From contig JACEEZ010000187.1 of assembly GCA_016584305.1 (NCBI GenBank), positions 44,185 through 108,184 on the forward strand: a stretch of 64,000 nt of DNA, in the 5' to 3' direction. The position numbers were made by a program, and so were the translations under genes. Below are positions 57,260 through 64,000 of this stretch, in pieces. Within the stretch, counting starts at the first letter, position 1, and each line of letters opens with the position of its first letter. The stretch is from Chionoecetes opilio. Lineage: Eukaryota > Arthropoda > Malacostraca > Decapoda > Majidae. The notes beneath the pieces were generated by a model. That model did no database searches. It was given only the letters and a program-made list of their open reading frames with translations, and had not been told where the DNA came from.

Positions 57260-57358
57260 GAATATGGCCCTGTGTTTCCCCCTCCAGTTTTTCCTGAAAA
57301 CCCCCCTACCCCTGTGCTGTTTCCCCCCCACCCGCTATTACTGTGAAAACTCACCATG
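57260..57358. repeat. Minisatellite of about 45 bases, left part
   Basis: Units of the form TTTCCCCC..CCG.TATT(A/C)TGAAAAC(T/C)C..CC recur. The array is cut at 57,358 by the TIR element and resumes at 58,705. Confidence 0.65.
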
Positions 57359-57728
57359 TTAGGGCGGGCAGGAACCGTTAAATTTTGGAACCGCAGGTGC
57401 CGGTTACAAGACCTGTAATCGTTGGAACCGGTCCGGGAACCGGTTCCGGAAATTAAAATAATAATAATAATAATAAAAATATAGCAAATAAAAAAATACA
57501 AAAACTAAAATAAAAAAAATATATTAAATAAAAAAAAAAAAAAAAATCTAGAAATAAAAAAATCAATAACTATATATAAAAAAAATAAAGTACATAATAA
57601 ATAAAAAAAAAAAAAATATAAATTAGATAAAAAATAAAAAAATAATAAATACATATATATAGTATTAATATATATAAAATATAATATTATAAGATTTATA
57701 TATATATATATATAATATATATATATTA

Positions 57729-57767
<39 letters not shown>

Positions 57768-57905
57768 AATAAGTATCTATATATAATCATTTATATAAAT
57801 ATATATATATATATATATTATTATTTATATAAATATATAATATATATTTATAAAATATATATTTATATATATATAAAATATATATATATAATATATATAT
57901 ATATA

Positions 57906-57942
<37 letters not shown>

Positions 57943-57970
57943 CTATATAATATATTATAATATATATATA

Positions 57971-58008
<38 letters not shown>

Positions 58009-58704
58009 GAATTATATTATTAATTAGCTTTGCGTGTATGCCAGGCCTATGAGTCATATTTTTTTATTTTACTAATACAAAATACAAGATTCATTTAATG
58101 AGAAAGTATCAAGCCTACACAACACCCTGTGCCGTTACGTGTCCACATTTTCGTCTTACCAGGGTCCACCATTTCGTCTCTACAGTTGTCCCATTTCGTC
58201 TCTTCAGTGTTTACATTTCATGGCATGGATAGGGGGGGGAGGGGGCATGCAGCATGCCTACCACCTTTTGCAAAGAATGAAATAATGAAAATAAATATAT
58301 TCATCGAACGAAAAACATTTTTTCAAACTATTTTTTTTATCCCTGCCAGGATATAACTTAGTTATATTAAAGTATCTCGTCAGACGCATTTTTCTTTGCA
58401 TAAGTTATGGGAATGTTCATTCAAAATACCTACCTACCTAATCCCCACAAAAAACATAATTTATTCGCCTTCCTTATTTCCGTGAAAACACGACTTTTTA
58501 TATAAACGTTTGGTTTTTTTGGCCCCCCACTTTTCAAATGTCTGGGTACGCCACTGATAGCTACCGGCAAGTCATGTCGATTATGAGGAAACCGTTAAGA
58601 CGGAACCGGTTCCAGCAGAATCGGACACCACCCCACTGGTTCCCAGGCCAGTCGTGGCGGACACCTCGGAACCGGTTCCAGAACCGGAAGTTCGCCAGCC
58701 CTAA
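57359..58704. mobile_element. TIR element with TTAGGGC ends splitting a minisatellite
   Basis: It starts TTAGGGCGGGCAGGAACCG and ends GTTCGCCAGCCCTAA. Just inside both ends lie GGAACCGGTTCC palindromes. The interior contains a long A/T repeat (57,455-58,015), three or four units of about 25 bases around CCATTTCGTCTCTTCAGTG (58,138-58,222) and a copy of the end of fold-back F (58,380-58,530). The target duplication is not resolved. Confidence 0.6.
57455..58015. repeat. AT microsatellite and A/T-rich tract
   Basis: About 560 bases of AATAAA-type and then TATATA repeat. Its length is likely unreliable. Confidence 0.95.
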
Positions 58705-58984
58705 GGTTCCCTTGTGCCTCAGTGTTCCGCACCCAATTATTCTGAAAACTCCTCCACCCCTGAGACTTCCCCCCTCCCGTTATTCGAACCCCCCCCTACC
58801 CTGTGGTTCGTGTTTCCCCCCACCGCTAATTCTGAAAAGTCCCCCTTGTGCCTAGTGTTCCCGCACCCATTATTCTGAAAACTCCCCCAACCCTGAGATG
58901 CGTTCCCCTACCGTTATTCTGAAAACCCTCCTACCCTGTGGTCTGTGTTTCCCCCACCGATACTCTGAGAAACTCACCCTGGGC
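58705..58984. repeat. Minisatellite of about 45 bases, right part
   Basis: About six units, for example ATTATTCTGAAAACTCC.CC, CCCTG(A/T)G.. and TGTTTCCCCCACCG, continue the array from 57,260-57,358 up to the LINE 5' end. Confidence 0.7.
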
Positions 58985-59260
58985 CTCAGTTCGCCGAGTT
59001 TAGTTCACCGCGAGGTCAGACGGGGGTCACTCCGTGAGCCCCGCTGTGCACGCGCGTGACCTTCCCGACCTATGTCCTCGCGCATCGAGTGACCGCGCGC
59101 TGTGTCGACACCCGGGACTTGAGACTGGAGATAGTGCGAGGTGAACACGCCAGGGAAATGATCACATCGCAGTATCTTGCAAATGCTTCCCGCCAGGGGT
59201 GGGAAGCGGGCTTCGGAGCGCCCTCCTCGTCGTCCCACTCCAAAAACTCGACACCACAAT

Positions 59261-60558
59261 AATGAGGCTCACAAAAGAGCCGACCGCAGTCCCGAAGCGC
59301 GAGCGCGAGCTTGCTAGCGCCGACGATGCCTACGGGACGCGATATGATGAGAGTGAACCACCACTCGTCATCGGACTGTCCGTCAGAGCGAGGACCAGCA
59401 GGAGGCCCGCGCAGGGCAAGGACTGGACCAATATGTTAACGGGTCGGCCGCCCGCCCCAATGTTCAAGCTGAGAAGCCTGGAGGACCAAACCCAGCGCCA
59501 GCACACTACATGGCCATCACGGCCCTCGAGGACGATAACACGACCCTGAGATGGAGGTGAGGCCCATCTCTACGGAGAAACATCCTCACCCCAAGGACGA
59601 GATAGTCTGTGCGCTCCTGCTGGCGCCTCGCATGACGAGGGCAATAGGGTGCTCCTCCTTGACCCTAGGGAGGAGGCACAAGGTAGTGCTGGAGCGCTAC
59701 CCTGTGACTTCCCACTCGAGCCAGTGAAGGCACAACCCCATGGGTGTCCGCCACACGGCTGCTGTGCTGGGACATACAGAGCCACGAGGCAGGTGATGAT
59801 TTTCCACGAGGGGCAGCCACTGCCAAGGACCTGCGTTCCTGGGCACCTACACCTACGCCCCTACCGGACCGAGCGGTGAGGTGCCTACAAGTGCCAAGCG
59901 ATTCAACCACCGGCAAGTTAGGTGCGAGCACTCTGTTCAGGTGTGGAGGTGCAGCCTTAACCACCCGACGGAGGAATTGTATTGGCCGCCACAAGGCCAA
60001 GGAGGCCAACCACCGCAAAGTGTCCGAATTAGGGAGGAAAACACCACGCCTGGAACCCTCAGTGTCCTGAGAGGGCTTCGCAGGATGTCTCAGCCTCGAC
60101 GCAGCAACAGCTTCAGGCACCACGGCGGCAACACCGCAATCATGAACAAGCGGACAACCACTAGACAAACCAACAGCGGCAACCACCGCTTCATCCCTTG
60201 CTCCCCTACCAGCAGGCAGCCTGGGTCAAGGCCATCAAACAGCCTCCCCTAGTCCCCAGGGACCCCACCCCAGCGCGGGTCGGGTGGAAGGGAAAGTGAA
60301 GAGCAGCTGACAGTAGCAGTGGAGGAGGCGGCTCCCCATCACCCCCGCCGCCATTTCCCCCCCATGCCTAAACGGGAGACTGGGACCAGTCCCGCCCACC
60401 ACACGAGGGACTCCTCAAGGTCACCGCCCAGCCAGCCACCTGCACCTGCACAGTGCCTGAAGCGCCAGCGACAGCGAGAGCCGACGGACGTCGCGCTGGC
60501 TCATGACACCGCTACGAAAACAGTCACGTTCAGCGAGGAGGACGCGTTGCAATTGTGA
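59261..60558 (+). pseudogene. LINE ORF1 (CCHC zinc-knuckle, gag-like protein)
   Basis: ORF1 proteins bind the LINE RNA and form the particle that carries ORF2. The frame opens near ATGAGGCTCACAAAAGAG (59,261), reading MRLTKEPTAVPKRERELA. In several frames, residues such as ALEDDNTTLRW (near 59,520), LGTYTYAP (near 59,840) and KCQ.FNHRQVRCEH (near 59,885-59,925) appear. Then C-SLNHPTEE (near 59,950) and, after a shift, a third Cys-rich block near 60,020-60,060 follow. The spacing CxxCxxxxHxxxxC marks retroviral-type zinc knuckles. The C-terminus, TATKTVTFSEEDALQL, ends at a stop at about 60,558. At least four frame changes interrupt it. The usual length of 400-450 codons fits. Confidence 0.7.
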
Positions 60559-60679
60559 TTGCATCATCGCTCGCATGATGCAGTTATGAGGAGGCTCCTC
60601 CACCGCCAGGAGCTCGCCCCTGCCACCGAGGAGGGGGAACAAAGTTGGACGCCCTCCTCCTCGAGGAGATTTGAAATCA

Positions 60680-63600
60680 GCCATCAATGACGGCGGCCGG
60701 CAGTCACGACCACCACAGAGGGATCTCAGGCCAGCATTCCCCCTCCCAGCCAGAGTACCATCGTCCACGCGGACCACACTGACAACGACACTCCCATGCG
60801 GCCGCGCCGGCGGCCGCCCCCAGGTCAAGGTGCTGCAGTGGAATGCCCAGGGCCTCCGCCCCAAGAAAACATCAGGTGCTGCAGGCCATCTTCGAGGAGA
60901 CCTGACGTGTTCTCACAGGAGCGCTCACACCTGCTGGCTTTAAGTGGCGCATTGCGGGAACAGTCTCCACGCGCTCCCTGCCACTGAGGGGCACCCGTTG
61001 CTGCGTGGGACAGGCTGGTGAGGAGCGCCATCCTCACCGCAGGAATCACCGACCCGGCGCAACTGTGGAGATGGAGTAGAGGCCTTGGCGGTGGAGCTGC
61101 ACGTGGGCGGACTCGACCGCACTGTGTACAACCTTACAGGCAGCCAGCGACACCAACTGGAGCAGGGGAGAGCTGCTCACCCATGGCATCGCACAACTAG
61201 CCTCTAGTGGCGGGCGATTTTAACGCCCACACCCCATCCTGCAGTCAGTGTCGGAACCAACCGACGGGTCGTCACCTAGCAGTGTTGCCGAGGAGGTCCC
61301 CACATACACCCTCAACACCGGGGAGACACCCACGTCAGGGAGGGCGCGACTGGACCTTACCTGGTGTGGGTGACCTGGCGGCCGGCGCAGCGTGGCAGGT
61401 GCACCATACGCTCACCAGTGACCACTTTACGCCACCCCACCACCCTCACAGCGTCGCCGCGATCCCGCCACGCCCTTCGCCGCGAGGAACATCAAGAGGG
61501 CGGACTGGGGCAAGTTTCATGCTTCCCTTGACGAGTGGTGGGTCACTTACGAGCCACCGACACGACCTGCACCAAACAGAGAGGGACCTCACGCAGCCCT
61601 TCAGAGGGCAGCCGACGCAGCCATTCCTAAGTGACTCTCCGGGCCGCCGCCACCGTCCCGACTGGTGGGGTTCTACAAACGAGGAGTCAGGGAGCACAAA
61701 AAAACCACCGAGTCAACCTGCAGAGAAGAAAGCTTGTATAAAACGACAGCCCCACCCCACCAACCTGCGGCTGTTGCAGGATGTGGTGACTCGCGCTCGG
61801 CAGGTGTCTCGCGGGCCAGGGAGGCCAAATGGTTGAAGTGGTGCGCCTCCTTCAACCAGCACACCTCCCCTCGGCCACTGTGGAGGAATGTCAGGGACGG
61901 CTTCCGGTGCCGCCCCCGCACCGACCGGCGCCCACCCACACCCACACCGAGAGGCGAGAGACGACACCCGCGCGTGGCTCCAGACCCAACTTCCTCTCGC
62001 ACACGCCACCTCCCATGCAACAGGCTTCGTACAACACCGCGTCGAGGCTGTCGGTGAAGCGCGCGAGGGGAACCTGACGGGCGGACCACCTCTTCACTCG
62101 CAAGGAACGTCGTCGGCGAGGAAAAAAAGGGCGCGACCACAGCTGCAGGGACGGACGGGCGTGAACATTACTCCTATGCTCGCTCATGCCGGGACTGCCG
62201 GGGACGCCGCCCGCTGCTCGCCACGCTCAACGCGTATTGGCTGGCAGGCCACCTGCCACCAGAGGGAAGGAGGCCGATATTCAGCCCATCCCCAAGCAGG
62301 AGCCCTACCACAAGCTCAGGCCTATCTCCCCTCATCAGCTGCCGGCTAAAACCGCCGAGAGAATGGTGCTCTCCGCGACTGCAGTGGCGGTGGGAGCCCT
62401 CCAACCTCACAGTTTAGTGTTTGGCTTCACCCGCGGCGTGGGCACAGCTGACGGGCCTCCTCACCCTGCTGCCCTCAGGCCAAAAACCTGCCCACAGTCA
62501 CAGTCTTCCTCGACCTTGAGAAAGCGTTCGAGTGGCCAGTCCTCACGCTATTCTCCCCACCCTCGCGAGGAAGGGGATCCGGGGAAGACTGCTCGCCTAG
62601 GCTCGAGGACTACCTCCAGCCCCGTCGGGCCAGAGTCAAGTTCCGGGGCCACAAATCCCGCTACAAGGAAACTGGAGAACGGGACGCCCAGGGCGGGCCC
62701 ATCCTCAGCCCGTTTCCTGTTAAAACCTGCTGATGGAGGAGCTGGTCGCCCTCCCCTTTCCCCAGGCTGGCACCGTCCTGCCCCAGCTACGCCGACGACC
62801 TGGCCCTCGTTGTCACCGGGCGGGGTGACAGGGCTTTGAAAAGACGCAGCGCGCTCTCGACCTCATCACCGCCAAGTGCGAGGAGCTGGGCCTCAAGATC
62901 TCGGCGCAGAAGTTTCCCGGGCCATGACTATCAAGGAGCCAAACCCAGCCTGTCAGCTGCGCGTCCAGGGCATCCCGGGCCCGGGGCCCGGACGGACTCC
63001 TACCTGTACCTGGGGTGTGGCTCGACAGGCGGCTGTCGTTCACGCGCAGCTTGACTACCTGAGGGAAAGGACCAGGGCCAGGCTGAACGTGATGCGGGGG
63101 CCCTGACGCGGCTTAACGCCGGGCCACCTTCTCTGTCCTCCGCCTGTATACTGGCGGCGTGCGCTCCCTGGTGGATTATTGGCCCCTGTACTCATCGCGC
63201 TCTCCCCAGTCAGCAGGAGCGGCTCGAGGTGCTCCAGAACAACGCCATGAGGACCATGGTGGGGGTCCGAGATGGTCAGCGCCTGCGTAATGCAAAAGCG
63301 AGACCAGATTGGGGCCCTCGCCACCAGGGTGCAGTGCATATGGGGCCGTCGCGTGGCCAGAGTCTTCCGCCGCGACGTGGAGGGCGTGGGGGGAGAGGAG
63401 GACTCCGGCTGGCCATGACGAGGGCATCGAGTGCCTGCGCGGCAACACGTGGCTCATTTAACACCTCGCTAGCCACCCACAGCCTCATTCACGCGGGATC
63501 ACCGGCCGTGGCGGGAGGCCGAGTCCCCGCCCCCACCCACAAAGCTCCGCCCCCCTGGGGGCCCCCCCGCCGCAGAGTCACCGCCACGCAGTTGCCCGCC

Positions 63601-63994
63601 GTAAAGCCATGTGCACCACCGGGAGCTGCGGGCAGCACGCGCTGATGGGCCCGGCCCAGGTCGCGAGCGGGACAAACCGCGTATACTTCACTGACGGCTC
63701 GGTTTGACCCGGATAGTGGCAGAACAGGGCCGCGTTTCGTCACCGGGGGGACAGAGTGTCTTGGCGGAACGTCTGAACCAACTGCTCCACCTCCAGACTG
63801 GGGCTGGTGGCCATCCAGCACGCCCGAAACATGCCCTGCACCGCCGGGAGGCAAAAAGTGGTAATAACACCGATCCGGGGCGGGCTGCAGGCCCCCCAAC
63901 AGCCGCATCCCAAGGACAACGTGAGGTCATCACCACATCCTGGGCAGCCACAAGCCTTGGCGCGCAGGGAAGCGTGCAGGTAACTTCCCACCAC
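60680..63994 (+). pseudogene. LINE ORF2 (endonuclease, reverse transcriptase, RNase H), 3' truncated by the window
   Basis: ORF2 nicks target DNA and copies the LINE RNA at the nick. AP-type endonuclease: VLQWNAQGLRP with its key Asn (60,829-60,861), AGDFNAH (61,210-61,230) and SDHF with the catalytic His (about 61,419-61,430). RT: IQPIPK then KLRPIS (62,278-62,325), VFLDLEKAFEW in a shifted frame (62,503-62,535), a TPQGGP equivalent (about 62,683-62,700), YADDLALVVTG (62,788-62,820) and YLYLGV (63,002-63,020). Further on are LEVLQNNAMRTMVG (63,225-63,265) and the RNase H start YFTDGSV (63,683-63,705). The start codon is uncertain. At least eight frame changes occur. RNase H after RT favours the I/Loa/ingi branch over plain Jockey. 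Confidence 0.8.
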
Positions 63995-64000
63995 GTAGGA

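Larger units (their letters stand above)
58985..63994 (+). mobile_element. Nearly complete I/Jockey-type LINE, running off the window
   Basis: GC content rises sharply at about 58,985 and stays high to the window end. The unit holds a 5' untranslated part (to about 59,260), ORF1 with zinc knuckles, and ORF2 with AP-type endonuclease, RT and an RNase H start, in the order expected for the I/Jockey supergroup. It directly follows a minisatellite, so that array may have been the insertion target. Single-base frame changes occur every few hundred bases, but catalytic motifs are mostly legible, so this may be a young copy blurred by sequencing error. The 3' end lies beyond the window. Confidence 0.85.

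Noticed and set aside
59665..60186. Long minus-strand ORFs across the GC-rich LINE (also 60,421-60,864, 61,673-62,140 and 63,489-63,908)
   Set aside because: They are shadow frames of ORF1 and ORF2, favoured by high GC, and show no motif of their own.

Overview
This window reads as a repeat-dense stretch of an arthropod genome, most likely a decapod crustacean. That assignment is inference. It rests on scattered degenerate CCTAA/TTAGG tracts (the arthropod telomere motif), several LINE remnants of kinds I associate with crustaceans, a tRNA-derived SINE, and many short TIR (MITE-like) and fold-back elements. I found no convincing host protein-coding gene, tRNA gene, rRNA gene or CRISPR array. 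Every recognisable coding stretch is a transposable-element remnant broken by frameshifts. Many frameshifts may be base-calling errors, because the text looks like poorly polished long-read consensus, with stretched homopolymers worst at about 1,950-4,060 and 8,770-10,800.

Layout, left part (1-33.3 kb): the 3' end of a LINE ending in a TGAT tail (1-603); a fold-back family with copies at 1.2 kb and 25.5 kb and a half copy at 5.9 kb; a second fold-back family at 14.9 kb with a half copy at 5.4 kb; a tRNA-derived SINE (6.8 kb); a piggyBac-like MITE with TTAA ends (7.4 kb); two TIR elements starting GGGCCC (11.5 and 16.2 kb); a solo LTR with a 4-bp target duplication (19.07-19.34 kb); a MITE interrupted by a second MITE with an 8-bp target duplication (20 kb); a TIR element at 22.0-22.8 kb; a LINE reverse-transcriptase remnant with a poly-A tail (23.4-24.2 kb); a hAT-like MITE holding a nested TTAA-flanked element (28.2-29.3 kb); a fold-back at 29.9-30.7 kb; and minus-strand LINE and hAT-transposase fragments (31-32 kb).

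Layout, centre (about 33.35-54.80 kb): one giant inverted repeat. Two arms of about 10.7 kb meet at about 44,021 with a loop of only 4 bases. Each arm carries the same nested series: an I/Jockey-like LINE with RT and RNase H, interrupted by a SINE with a 13-bp target duplication; a TIR element built around GTGAAGTCGCCA; a second TIR element; a piggyBac-like MITE; a hAT-like MITE with an 8-bp target duplication; CCTAA tracts; and a smaller palindrome. This is either a young genomic palindrome or a fold-back read/assembly artefact. Long homopolymers present in one arm only argue that sequence error is large.

Layout, right part (54.8-64 kb): a fold-back element, a 165-bp hairpin, a roughly 45-bp minisatellite split by a 1.35-kb TIR element containing more than 500 bp of AT repeat, and then a GC-rich, nearly complete LINE. 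That LINE has a CCHC-knuckle ORF1 followed by endonuclease, reverse transcriptase and the start of RNase H. It runs off the window end and is the best-preserved coding unit here.
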